A stretch of DNA of 64,000 bases from Cordylochernes scorpioides (taxonomy: Eukaryota > Arthropoda > Arachnida > Pseudoscorpiones > Chernetidae), in contig CP092872.1 of assembly GCA_030710605.1 (NCBI GenBank), forward strand, positions 97,598,874-97,662,873. Direction: 5' to 3'. Position 1 is the stretch's first letter; every line of letters begins with the position of its first letter. The notes under the pieces were generated by a model. That model was not told the DNA's origin and did not search any database. It was given only the letters and a program-made list of their open reading frames with translations. The position numbers and the translations under genes are program-made. Positions 11,421 to 22,925 of the stretch are shown here, piece by piece.

Positions 11421-11865
11421 TGTAATTAATTATGTTTGCACATCTACAGTAAACTTATTTACATTCCAAACATTACACAATGTCTGATTACCAAACTAAC
11501 CATCCGCCAATAATGCAAGAGCTTACATTGGAGTAAACTAGAGTACAGGGAGGATTAAGGTGGCCTGTCACCGCTCCAGTTCGGTTAACGAGGCTGGGAA
11601 TTTGCACCTTTCCGCATCATTAGGCCGCCATCTTTCCTGCCTCACGGGTGTCGTCGTCTGCTACTTCTGTACCTCGAACATGGAACACCACAATATCCTC
11701 AGCAAGGAAGTAGTTCTTCTTAATTTGATGGTGTCAGTACTAAGGCTGATTGTGAGGAGATATAGATATAGTGAATAGCTGACGGAATTTTCCCCATGGC
11801 CGTTACAAGCCGTCAGTACTACAAGTACTACAGTACAAGTATAGTTCAGTACAAGTACTACTTGT

Positions 11866-12924
11866 ATATCCACTCATGGACAAAAACTTAAGGAAGTTGT
11901 ACCTTTTAGCATGTATATCGGTATATTAAGACAATATCTCTGAAAGATATTAAAGTGACCTTTATTGAAGATACACGAGATAACCAAGTGTGAACAAGGA
12001 AGTTATACCTTTTAGCATGTATATCGGTATATTGGGACAATATCTCTGAAAGATATTACAGTAACCTTTATTGAAGACACACGAGATAATCAAGTGTGAA
12101 CAAGGAAGTTATACCTTTTAGCATGTATATCGGTATATTGGGACAATATCTCTGAAAGATATTAAAGTAACCTTTATTGAAGACACACGAGATAATCAAG
12201 TGTGAACAAGGAAGTTATACCTTTTAGCATGTATATCGGTATATTGGGACAATATCTCTGAAAGATATTACAGTAACCTTTATTGAAGACACACGAGATA
12301 ATCAAGTGTGAACAAGGAAGTTATACCTTTTAGCATGTATATCGGTATATTGGGACAATATCTCTGAAAGATATTACAGTAACCTTTATTGAAGACACAC
12401 GAGATAATCAAGTGTGAACAAGGAAGTTATACCTTTTAGCATGTATATCGGTATATTGGGACAATATCTCTGAAAGATATTACAGTAACCTTTATTGAAG
12501 ACACACGAGATAATCAAGTGTGAACAAGGAAGTTATACCTTTTAGCATGTATATCGGTATATTGGGACAATATCTCTGAAAGATATTACAGTAACCTTTA
12601 TTGAAGACACACGAGATAATCAAGTGTGAACAAGGAAGTTATACCTTTTAGCATGTATATCGGGATTGGGACGATAACTCTAAAAGATATTAAAGTGACC
12701 TTTATTGAAGATACACGAGATAACCAAGTGTGAACAAGGAAGTTATACCTTTTAGCATGTATATCGGGATTGGGACAATAACTCTGAAAGATATTAAAGT
12801 GACCTTTATTGAAGACACACGAGATAACCAAGTGTGAACAACCTCTGTTTCCTTCAAATAAACAGATGACTGGCGAAAAAATAAAGACTCTCAACTTCCC
12901 CATTAGTTTGTCCATGCGTGGATA
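11866..12924 (-). repeat. MITE with internal satellite expansion, eight 104-106-bp units
   Basis: The element starts CCACTCATGGACAAAAACTT and ends GTTTGTCCATGCGTGG. Between them an internal segment is repeated, with AAGGAAGTTATACC at 11996, 12102, 12208, 12314, 12420, 12526, 12632 and 12736. The middle units are nearly identical, so the amplification is recent. Confidence 0.88.
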
Positions 12925-13261
12925 TACCAAAGAATATTTTCTTTAAATTTTTAGCCTCGATGACGTGATTTCTAAGACCTAGTTGGTGAAAGATACTGAT
13001 GGCATTATGGTAAAACTGTCAACTGCTCAGTGAAGAGTTATTTTGTGAAATTTTATTTTCTTTAGCTCTCGGACTTAAAATCTCTTCTATTGGAGGGCAA
13101 GGAGGCTCCCTAGTGCAACATATTAAGGAATAAAAAGAACGACAAAGAACATTTCCTCTAAAACCATTCTACGTGCTATCTGCTAGGCACCGAGAGAACA
13201 TTGTAAGACTCCTTTTTATCACAATCGTAAATGTACAGTTGACATTATAAATAACATTTCT
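12925..13261. other. Gene-free stretch
   Basis: No recognisable feature. Confidence 0.4.
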
Positions 13262-13545
13262 TTATTTCATTATTGTGTATAAGGGGATCAGAATGGTATA
13301 AACCGTTGGTTTCCGACGGTTCCTCCACATTCCAAAAATCCCCAAATTCTCCAAAATCCCCGATTCTTGTAAAACTCCAACCCTACCTGTGAGTGCAGGT
13401 AAAAAAACAGGGCTCTTGCACATTTGTAAGTGCAAAAGTCGAACTGATTTCAACATGTGTAGACATGTGATGTACTTACAGTAAAACAGTCTCTAATTAC
13501 CATGATTATTATGACCTGTACCACGTGTACTAGTCATAAAAACAA
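13262..13545 (+). mobile_element. SINE relic, 5' degraded
   Basis: It shares the body of the SINEs at 23344 and 44196: ATAAACCGTTGGTTTCCGAC near the head, CCCCGATTCTTG, TGCAAAAGTCGAACTG, and a 3' part with TGATTATTATGACCTGTACC. The tRNA-like B box seen in the 44196 copy is lost. Confidence 0.65.
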
Positions 13546-13629
13546 AATTGCATATTAAATACTTCCTCCTCTCCTTACACCTTCCGATCAGTTAGGAAAA
13601 TTACCTTTTATACTTATCATGCTGAGTGA

Positions 13630-14285
13630 GTTAAACACACAGTGGCGACATAGTGTCGTATTGACGCGGAGTAACAGTGAAGCAATAGAATCATCGAGGA
13701 GACACTGCGGTGGAGTCACTGCTCCGTAGAGAAAGTACAGTGAAGAAAGGGGAAGTCTCAGTGAAGATGTTGAGAAATGTACGAGATACTGATATGTCTG
13801 TCTGTTACAGTGAAGTTACAGTGCAGCTAGTCTGGTAAACACACTGTGACACACTGCAGATATAGTGGTAAAACAGTGGTGGAACAGTGCAGATACAGTG
13901 GTAAAACAGGGGATGTACAAGTGCAGATACAGTGGTAAAACAGTGGATGTACAGTGCAGATACAGTGATAAAACAATAGTTACACTGTGACGCAGTGCAG
14001 CTACCGTGAATATATCGTAAAACAGTGGTAGATACACAGTACAAGCTGCAGTGAATATACTGTGTCACAGTTGAGTTAGAGTTTCAGTGGTAAAACAGTG
14101 GATACACAGTGCAGTTACAATGGGCGCACAGTGCATATAGTGTTAAAACAGTCGTAGATACACAGTGCAGCTACCGTGGTAAATAAACAGTGTACAGCTA
14201 CAGTGAATACACAGTACATCTACAGTGCACAGCTACAGTGGTAAATACACAGTGTAGTTACAGTGGTAAACACACAGTCCTTGAA
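13630..14285. repeat. Degenerate ACAGTG-rich array upstream of gene 2
   Basis: ACAGTG or its variants recur dozens of times, mixed with GGTAAA and CAGATA words, in irregular spacing. The array ends about 150 bp before the TATA box of gene 2. It could be a decayed minisatellite or a promoter-proximal array of binding sites; sequence alone does not decide. Confidence 0.75.
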
Positions 14286-14317
14286 GGCAATTAAGCAGTT
14301 CCGCTAGACCCGGGGTG

Positions 14318-14462
14318 GACACTTAGCCCTAATAATGGGAGGAGGAATTCGATTGTAACGGGAACAAATGGAGACCTTTCGACACCAAGGATTGTCACCT
14401 CATGTCATGGTACCAAGGTGTCGGCCCGGGGGTATATAGCCGCTGTCCCATGGGGGGTCAGA
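14318..14462 (+). promoter_or_regulatory. Promoter of gene 2 with family-conserved upstream block
   Basis: CCCTAATA at about 14327, GATTGTCACC at about 14390, ATGGTACCAAG at about 14407 and TATATA at 14433-14438 lie in the same order as in genes 3-5. GTCAGAG around 14460 is at +1 spacing (27 bp after the TATA start) and matches the arthropod initiator loosely. ATG follows at 14480. Confidence 0.72.
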
Positions 14463-14479
14463 GCACTTCCTGGGTTACC

Positions 14480-17400
14480 ATGGTCTCTAAGGTAAGTTCC
14501 GACAGCTTGGAGCCTTCGGGTCTAGATGCAGCTTCTGTAGAAAATAACCACTTCTCTACACTAGGAGAATATTCAAAAAGATAAAAAAAATACTATATTC
14601 ATAACACTCTCATTAATATTTTGTTCGTACATTTTTGAAAACTTTGCGAAGTTTTTTTAGTATATTTAAAATAGATTTATCTGTTGAAACACCAGAGCAT
14701 CTTTTGTTGGCTTGCCCTCTGACTAACCAAATTGTACTTGCTTACTTTGACATAATGCCATCTTTCTGTATATACTCAATCTTCTGAACACTTTGGCAAG
14801 TTTAGAGCAATTTGTACACAGATTTATAAATCACTACTAATTCATCGTGTAAATAATTAAAAATATAAATGTAAATAATTATAATATAGCACAATAGTCT
14901 GATAGACTTCGTGCTTCTGTAATAATAAAATAAGATAAAATAATAGATTTATCTATTATAAAAAAATAAATTTATAAATTTAATTGCCATATATCGATAA
15001 AATTTGTAACAAATAAATTCTACTGGTAATGTGCTTCTTTTCAATAATTACATCAAATAGTATATATATATAATTATTACAGATAACTTCATTAAATCAA
15101 CTTCCATCATTGCTTAACATATTGTAAATAACTACTACCTTGCGATTCTTTAGATATCTGCGACTCATTAGATATTGGTCTATGTTGGTCGATTCTACAC
15201 TGGTGGTGGTTTCTCATAGGATAAGTCGCTTATGGGAGGTTTTCTATACTTATTATCAGTTCTAGAATCATATAGTAATACATCATATGTATGGGATTTC
15301 TTGGAATTATAGATTACTATTAAATTAAATTTTATTGCCATCTATCGTTAATATTTTACACAAATAAATTTACTGGCAATGCGTTTCTTTTAAATATCAT
15401 CAAATATTATCTATACAGACCTTACTGCAATGGTATGAGTTATTGAATGAGAGGGCTTGGCTCATCAGTAGTGAACCCTCTCAGCGGTTTCGCCAAATTA
15501 ATCTCTAGACCGCTGAGAGGGTTCACTACTGATGAGCCAAGCCCTCTCATTCAATAACTCATACCATTGCAGTAAGGTCTGTATAGATAATATTTGATGA
15601 TATTTAAAAGAAACGCATTGCCAGTAAATTTATTTGTGTAAAATATTATAGATTACTATACATACCCCCTTGTATAAAAATATCAAAAACCCTTTCGCAA
15701 TATGTTTATTTAGAAAGGTCTCTTTCGATCTTTTTTATAAATGTATATCGCAATTTTTCCTTATATATTTGATATACCCTAATTCAACCCTCCAATCTAT
15801 CAATTTATATAACCATTTAAAAAAACAGTACGCGCTGGTTGGCTAATAATTTAAGCCAATTAGCATGCGAATAACCCGGTCACTAATGATTTATATATAT
15901 AAGGATTTCTACATAAGTCGATATGTTCTTTCACTTTCCCTGAATAAAAATAATCACAAAATTTTGTTTCGATTTATTTAGACAATATATACTTGTCGAT
16001 AAAATAAGATTATATGTCTCTGTTTATAATAAATCAAACACATAAAACATGAAAAAACAATTTGAAGGGCAGCTTACGCCCGAAAGCTCGAATTAATTTT
16101 TCAAATAAAGAAACTTATCCTTTTTGAATCTATTCGTTATTATAGTTATGTTGCATTAGCGCGCAATCTGTTATGAAAATTCGAAACTATTATAGGCGCG
16201 TATGATTCTTTAAAAAATTAAACGATTTTTACTGCCCTTACTACAATGGAAAAATTAATGGATGCAGTAAGGGCAATAGAAATTGTTTAATTTTTAAAAG
16301 AATCATACGCATCTATAATAGTTTCGAATTTTCATAAACATATTTGCATAAAAGAAAGTCCCAAAGTGTGTTTATTGTTTGTTGAGGTATTCTGAGTGTA
16401 AATTAATTTCTTCAATGCTAAAGAGTGCTAATTTCTTCAATGCCTCTCTTCCATATTTTCGACTTTCTAACACTTATTCATTGAACCAAAACCTCCGAAA
16501 TCTTCTGTCTACACCATCGAACAATATATATATGACAACTATCATAATTAACACAAACAGAAACATTCGTGCATTTAAATCCTTTCATTTTAAAACTATC
16601 ATACTGAAAATATATGTATCATCATCATTCTATTACTAACCGTGTTCCATATTTTCAGGTGTTCCTTCTCAGCTTCCTGGCCGTCGCGGCTCTGGCTCAT
16701 CACCACGATCATCATCACGGTCACCATGATCATCATCACGGCCATCATGATGATCATCATGACCACCACCACCATGTAATATCACGTTGACAATTCGACT
16801 TCCTCAATCTTTTTTTCAATAATCAATTTTTCCTTTTCATCTATTGATATGGACGATAGTGGGTCGTTTCGAATTTTAAATGGAATTCTAAATTGTTGAT
16901 GAAGTTTACAACTTTAATTGATCAAAATCCAACCTACACAATTATGGCAGTCTCTTTAACGTTGGAAGATATGAGTCTGATTAAATAAGACGCCAGGTTT
17001 CTTGAGATGATTTCTTTTTGGCAATCTCAAGCTTTCTGGTATTCGGTTACAAAATCACTTTATTAGGTACCGCTCAACAAGAGCAACCTAGTTTATGATA
17101 ATTGAAACGATGAATAATATGTGAAGGTTATTCACATATTAAACAAAAGGTAAACGCAGGATTCAATCCCGGTTCATGACTGTCGGGAATCGAGGGTGTT
17201 ACCCACTCGTCCACCGACTTATTGTTTTCAGGCATTTCCGTCCTTTTACAGGAGTACAAAAAATGAACAATAATAAAATGGTGTTTCATTATTGTTCATT
17301 GTTGAACTCCTGTAGATGGGCATTAATGCCCGAAAGCTTGAGATTGTAATGAAAAGAAACTCACATCTCCAGAAATCTGTCGTCTTATGTAATTCATATG

Positions 17401-19936
17401 CAGGATATTCACATCTTTTACATAGATACGATTGATGCTAAGTGTTTTTAAAGAAATCTCTAACGATAGAAAAGATGTAGATAGTGTGATATGTCTATAA
17501 AGGACAATATGAAAATTCGAAACTATTTTAGACTCGTAAGATTCTTTTTGAAATTAAGCCATTTATACTGCCCTTACTGCAATATGGAAAAATTTATGGG
17601 AGGGCCTGGCTCATGATGAGTAAAAATTGTTTAATTTAAAAAAAGAATCTTACGCCTAAAATAGTTTCGAATTTTCATAACAGATGGCGCTCTAGTACAT
17701 CATAAAGAACAATATATTGTGGATAAGTATAGACCTTATACATTTATCATTTTCTGGGAATTATCTCCACATTGCTTTCACTTCCCAAACTTGTCTTACA
17801 ATACTTGGTATTGAGGGGAATTCGAGTGTTGGGTCGAGGAGGGGGGGGGGGGGGATCTTTGGGAACATTGACGAATAAGATATTGTTCCCTAACCTAACT
17901 TGATGTTACAACAGATCTTGTATGGGGCTGATGTAAAAAGCTGATGTTGATCAGAGTTGAGAACTGATGTGAAGTTTGATTTTAAATAGGATTTGAATTT
18001 CTTGAACTGTTCACTTGATGATTGAGGCAATTCAAATAATGTTTGTCTCGGCCTGGTCCTTAGCTCGGCCACTCAAGCAAAGTAGCTTCTTCTAAATAAG
18101 AATAGAATCGCGAAGTACACAAACGTCGCTCTGATAGTTAAATGCTGAATTTCTACCTATTTACATATAGGTGTGAATGCTAACTTTGTACCTATTTACA
18201 TATAGGTGTGAATGCTAACTTTGTACCTATTTACATATAGGTGTGAATGCTAACTTTGTACCTATTTACATATAGGTGTGAATGCTAACTTTGTACCTAT
18301 TTACATATAGGTGTGAATGCTAACTTTGTACCTATTTACATATAGGTGTGAATGCTAACTTTGTACCTATTTACATATAGGTGTGGATGCTAACTTTGTA
18401 CCTATTTACATATAGGTGTGAATGCTAACCTTGTACCTATTTACACATAGGTGTGAATGCTAACTTTGTACCTATTTACATATAGGTGTGAATGCTAACT
18501 TTGTACCTATTTACATATAGGTGTGAAAGCTAACTTTGTACCTATTTACATATAGGTGTGAATGCTGAAATACTACCTATTTACATATAGGTGTGAATGC
18601 TAACTTTGTACCTATTTACATATAGGTGTTTAAAAGCTAACTTTGTACCTATTTACATATAGGTGTGAATGCTAACTTTGTACCTATTTACATAAAGGTG
18701 TGAATGCTAACTTTGTACCTATTTACATATAGGTGTGAATGCTAACTTTGTACCTATTTACATATAGGTGTGAATGCTAACTTTGTACCTATTTACATAT
18801 AGGTGTGAATGCTAACTTTGTACCTATTTACATATAGGCGTGAATGTAAACTTTGTACCTATTTACATATAGGTGTGAATGCTAACTTTGTACCTATTTA
18901 CATATAGGCGTGAATGCTGAAATACTACCTATTCACATATAGATGTGAATGCTAACTTAGTACCAATTTACATATAGGTGTGAATGCTGAAATACTACCT
19001 ATTTACATATAGGTGTGAATGCTAACTTTGTACCTATTTACATAAAGGTGTGAATGCTAACTTTGTACCTATTTACATATAGATGTGAATGCTAACTTTG
19101 TACCTATTTACATAAAGGTGTGAATGCTAACTTTGTACCTATTTATATAGGTTAAATGCTTGATTTATAAATAAACCTATTTACATATGAGCCCCTCAAT
19201 GCACAGATTGATTAACTCCATAAATAATCGGGAAAAAAATGTTTAATTTTTGTTGAAAGTCTAAAAATCTATATGACATATAGAATTTTAGACCCTTAAC
19301 AAAAATTAAACATTTTTTTCCCGATTATTTATGGAGTTAATCAATCTGTGCATTGAGGGGCTCATATATGTGAATGCTATATATTTACCGATTTATATAA
19401 GTGTGAATGTTAGACATTTACCTATTTACATAGATTCAGATGATGGACTTCTATCTATTTTCATACGAATGTTCAAAGTTGATTGTCTGTATTTGCATTT
19501 ACAGCACCCCCACCCGTACCACTTCGGGTACCACGTAAAACAACACGGGGACCATCACCACCTCGGGGGAACCCACTACCGCAAGGAGTCCGGGGACGGC
19601 CACGGTGGGGTCCATGGATCCTATGGCTACGTGGATGAGCACGGCGTGAAGAGGCACGTGGACTACGTGGCGGACCACCACGGCTTCCGTGCCCACGTCA
19701 AGACCAACGAGCCCGGGACCGCCAACCAGGACCCCGCTGCTGTCCACCTAGAAAGCCATGCTCATCATGGACATCATCACGACCACCATGATCATCATGG
19801 CCATCACGATCATCATCACGGTCACCATGACCATCATCATGGTCATCATGATCATCACCATGGTCATCATGATCATCATCACGGACACCACGATCATCAT
19901 CACGGCCACCATGACCACCATCACGGACACCACTAA
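14480..19936 (+). CDS. His-rich chitin-binding cuticle protein, three coding exons (gene 2)
   Basis: Join 14480-14491, 16659-16775 and 19505-19936, which gives 186 residues. Exon 1 is ATGGTCTCTAAG then GTAAGT. Exon 2 encodes VFLLSFLAVAALA, completing a signal peptide (MVSK + this), followed by a 26-residue His/Asp/Gly run. Exon 3 encodes HPHPYHFGYH, the Rebers-Riddiford core (GSYGYVDEHG, VDYVADHHGFRA, KTNEPGTANQDPAAVH) and a long HHGHHDHHH-type tail to TAA. Donors are GTAAGT and GTAATA, acceptors TTTTCAG and TTTACAG, both introns phase 0. Family knowledge: such proteins are secreted by epidermis and bind chitin. The His/Asp runs suggest metal binding (inference). Both introns are swollen by palindromes, TIR elements and a minisatellite. 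Confidence 0.88.
15349..15648. repeat. Perfect palindrome, 140-bp arms, in intron 1 of gene 2
   Basis: Arms 15349-15488 and 15509-15648 match as reverse complements by eye, around a 20-bp centre. Each arm equals the right part of the element at 49279-49523, so this is an inverted dimer of that family. If transcribed as intron RNA it would form a 140-bp duplex. Confidence 0.9.
15459..15513 (-). ncRNA. Hammerhead-like core, permuted order
   Basis: Minus strand: GCGGTC-TAGAG (15513-15503), GGC-GAAA-CCGC (15494-15484), then CACTA-CTGATGA-GCC (about 15473-15459). These hold the conserved hammerhead core and could form helices I (3 bp plus one beyond a mismatch), II (GCC/GGC, extendable) and III (GCGG/CCGC, extendable along the palindrome). 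The linear order is not that of a classical hammerhead; see findings. Confidence 0.35.
16190..16345. repeat. TIR element, TTCGAAACTAT family
   Basis: About 155 bp with long inverted ends (ATGAAAATTCGAAACTAT...; ...ATAGTTTCGAATTTTCAT) and TACTGCCCTTACT near the middle. Relatives are at 17505-17690, 43322-43580 and 53771-54015. Confidence 0.8.
16995..17378. repeat. TIR element with nested hairpin in intron 2 of gene 2
   Basis: Outer inverted ends share GCAATCTCAAGCTTTC / GAAAGCTTGAGATTG. An inner hairpin pairs CAGGAGTACAAAAAATGAAC near 17250 with GTTCATTGTTGAACTCCTG near 17300. It is non-coding. Confidence 0.6.
17505..17690. repeat. TIR element, TTCGAAACTAT family
   Basis: Inverted ends ATGAAAATTCGAAACTATTT and AAATAGTTTCGAATTTTCAT. 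The interior keeps GGGAGGGCCTGGCTCAT but has lost most of the hammerhead-like region present in the 43322 copy. Confidence 0.75.
18143..19160. repeat. 35-bp minisatellite, about 29 units, in intron 2 of gene 2
   Basis: The unit TGAATGCTAACTTTGTACCT plus ATTTACATATAGGTG is repeated with few changes. Each unit contains an imperfect dyad, ACCTATTTACATATAGGT. It lies 345 bp before the splice acceptor of exon 3. Confidence 0.93.
19185..19367. repeat. Palindrome with 70-bp perfect arms, intron 2 of gene 2
   Basis: Arms 19185-19254 and 19298-19367 match perfectly by eye, with a further ~20 bp of imperfect pairing inside. It lies between the minisatellite and exon 3. I found no second copy in the window. 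Confidence 0.9.
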
Positions 19937-19960
19937 TAATCTGGCTAACACCAACCAACA

Positions 19961-20114
19961 GTAAGTCATACAAGAATTATGCAAAACATTATTCGGAAAT
20001 ATGCAATTATATGACGAAGACATATGATTACATTGATATTTACTAGCCACAACAATGTATGAAATATCGAGATTTATTAATTACAGAATTGCAATACGTT
20101 TTTAAACTAATAAA
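19961..20114 (+). other. Probable 3' UTR intron and polyadenylation signal of gene 2
   Basis: Twenty-four bases after the stop codon, AACA is followed by GTAAGT (19961). TTATTAATTACAG ends at 20086, and AATAAA follows at 20109-20114. This fits a 126-bp 3' UTR intron and a short terminal exon. Confidence 0.55.
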
Positions 20115-20984
20115 CAAACTTATTATGATTCACCTGATTGATAAATCGTGTTGATACTCTTACAATTATTGTAAGAATCTTCAATTGAAATATCGAAATA
20201 GCCTTAGCTCTCTCAGCATTGAAACCTCGCCAGTCTTTTCTATTTCTTCAGACATTATTTTCCTCTAGTTCCATTAGAAGCAGCGTTATATTTAACATTA
20301 CTCCTATAGGAGGGCTCCAAGGCCTAAAGGCTCGAGTTAATTACATTATGTTAAAAAAAACTCTTTCCTGGATAGATTTTTTTCTCTCAAATCCTACAGA
20401 ACTCTGCCTCCAAGATTGGCACGTTACACGTTGGTTCGTTCATAATGGATATAGAATAAGAAAACATAAATGTGAGATAGATAAAATACTTGAATTAATG
20501 TACAGAGGTGTCTCCATCTTATTCTTAAATCAATGGTACATGGTTACAGAAGGCAAGTACAAAAACCAACAAAATATTTTCCAAATGATATCCTCAATGA
20601 ATGAACAGAAGCATACCTTTCCACTAGATCAATAAAATTGACTAAAAATGTTTAACTTCGTTATTTTGGGACACCCTGTAATATTTTTAAATCACTCATA
20701 TCGTAAATGTATTGAAATATTTCTAATATTTTCAAGAAATAAATTCAAATTATAGTGTTATGCACATGATATCTATTCAAAATATTATATTTAACCTATT
20801 AAAACTCTCAAATGTTATCTTTTAGCAATGGAATATTTTAATTTGTCAGTTTGTCCACTAGACCAGGTCAATAGATCCGTCGTATTGAAAGAGTCAGAGG
20901 AAGGAGACATACAGAATTCAGAATTGTTTCACATGAAATATCTTTTTTTCCCGATCTTTCTGCTTTAATCTATATTATTGTTGT
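20115..20984. other. Intergenic; unassigned 138-codon frame
   Basis: A frame at 20219-20635 (+) contains ...WIDFFLSNPTELCLQDWHVTRWFVH... broken here for length, and ends in LDQ. It has no motif I can assign with confidence. It could be a decayed transposase end or chance. The rest is AT-rich. Confidence 0.25.
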
Positions 20985-21495
20985 TGTCGTGTCAAATGAA
21001 GAGCCTCAGATGTCTACATTCAACTCTATCTCAGCAGTCGCAATGTCCTCTTTTCATCTAGATTGTTGTCGTATCCAATGAAGAGCCTCAGATGTCTCCA
21101 TGTATCTTTATCACAGCAGTCGAAATGTCCTCTTTTCATCTAGATTGTTGTTGCTATGTCCAATGAAGAGCCACAGATGTATCTGTGCATCTCTATCACA
21201 GCAGTCGCAATGTTCTCTATTTATCTAGATTGTTGTTGTCGTGTCCAATGAAGATTCTCAGATGTCTCCATGTATCTCTATCACAGCAGTCGCAATGTCC
21301 TCTTTTCATCTAGGTTATTGTTGCTATGTCCAATGAAGAGCCACAGATGTATCTGTGCATCTCTATCACAGCAGTCGCAATGTTCTCTATTTATCTAGAT
21401 TGTTGTTGTTATGTTGTGTTCAATGAAGAGTCGCAGATGTATCAATGCAGCTCTATCACAACAGTCGCAATGTCCTTTATTAATCTTGATTGTTC
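20985..21495. repeat. About 85-bp tandem array derived from a LINE 3' tail
   Basis: Six units contain CAATGAAGAG, CAGATGTCTCCATGTATCTC and CAGCAGTCGCAATGTCC. The reverse complement of the LINE 3' end at about 40835-40900 has the same words in the same order, including 'GTTGTTGTCGTGTCCAAT', so the unit matches that retrotransposon tail. Confidence 0.8.
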
Positions 21496-21680
21496 GTTAT
21501 ATATAAGCCAGTTCCTACCAATGTTACATGCCTGGTATTAGGGATGATGTATTCGAATGTTAAAACCAAATTTCTGCCATAAATATACTGTATTATTATA
21601 AGTTGAATTGATACCTGGAGTTTTAGCAAATGGATAGCAAAATTTGATTGCATTATATCACAATGTATATGTGTTGTTAA

Positions 21681-21882
21681 TACACATATGGACAAAACCT
21701 TTGAAAGTGGAAATTCTTTGATGGTAGTCAGTGTTTTGCCGGAGACTGAGGCAATTTTGTTCACACGTGGTCATCTCGTGTGTCTTCAATAAAGGTCACT
21801 GTAATATCTTTCAGAGTTATTGTCTGAATCCCGATATACATGCTTGAAGCTACAACTTCCTTATGTTTTGTCCATAAGCGCC
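21681..21882 (+). repeat. MITE of the TGGACAAAACTTAAGG family
   Basis: Complete but diverged copy, from ATATGGACAAAACC to CTTATGTTTTGTCCATA, with the usual interior. Confidence 0.7.
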
Positions 21883-22282
21883 GTTGTACGTCAGATATAT
21901 GTTTTAACGTGAAATGTGGATGTGCAGGAGCTTAACATTGACAGGGTGGACGGCGGGGACCAACGAGCTTTGTCTCCTCAGCTGGTGCTGAAGAGTGAAT
22001 ACATTTTTGTATTTAGCTTCTTTTGTAATAAAATATAGTTTGCATTTTACCATGGCTCGTTCATTCTTTATAAATATAGCTGTATGTATTGTATGGTTAG
22101 AGTATCGATATCGACTGTGTAATTCATATAAGCAATGGAATTGATGTACACAGTGTGTCACCATACTCTTTAAACATACATTAGAATAATTCTTTTATCA
22201 ATCTTCTTTAAATCAGCCACTTATATATATATAGTTTTGAAAATATATTTGAAGATAGATCAATCCATAAATATATCTTCAA
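21883..22282. other. Gene-free stretch
   Basis: Nothing recognisable. Confidence 0.35.
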
Positions 22283-22925
22283 TTAAAAGGCATATATTGG
22301 ATCAAAATATAATTAATTTTACCAATATTTCAGTTAGCTGAAAGCCAACCTTTTTCAAGGTATTATAACATATTAATGTGCGTTAACAACAAACTTAGAG
22401 CCACATAAGGTCAATAGAATAAATTAAAAAAATATATATGCATATATACCAGCCTTTTTATAAATTTCGACATAATGCCAACAATGTATACTATATGAAA
22501 AATGTACAAAATTCAAATTGTACTGGAATCAGGTGGAAAAAATTAAGAAAAAGGCATCTCCTGATTATGCAAATAAAAGTTGCTGATGGCTTGCTCCATT
22601 TGTTGCAACAAATATCAACTAATCGTTGATTTCTTAAAAATAATCCCAGAATTGCCCCCCCCCAACTATCTATTCTTGATTAATCAAGAAAGGCTAACCA
22701 CGTAGGCGTATCAGGCTGCTGGCCCTTATCAGCCTGGTTCAATTTTAACCTCAACGACCAAAAAATGATGAGAGCCAGCTGACAGATGGCGTTAGCCATC
22801 ATCAATTTTTTTTACACGATCAAGAGATTACTTTTAAAAAAATATATACTATCTTTAAATAAAAAAAATGCATATATTGGATTTATAATGATTTTATTGT
22901 TCCAATATATGCACCTTTTTTAAAT
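22283..22925. repeat. Cluster of repeat fragments
   Basis: 22283-22380 is one arm of the GGCATATATTGGAT palindrome family. 22545-22625 has the GTTGCTGATGGCTTG repeat (also near 24770, 25920 and 50965). 22665-22765 has CTTGATTAATCAAG and is the inverted counterpart of 26025-26112. 22860-22925 is a short hairpin with CATATATTGGA ends. Confidence 0.55.

Noticed and set aside
18143..19160. Regular 35-bp repeats resembling a CRISPR array
   Set aside because: There are no unique spacers; the whole unit repeats head to tail in an intron of a eukaryotic gene.
20219..20635. 138-codon frame as a host gene
   Set aside because: No recognisable domain, no splice or promoter context; kept only as an unassigned remark.
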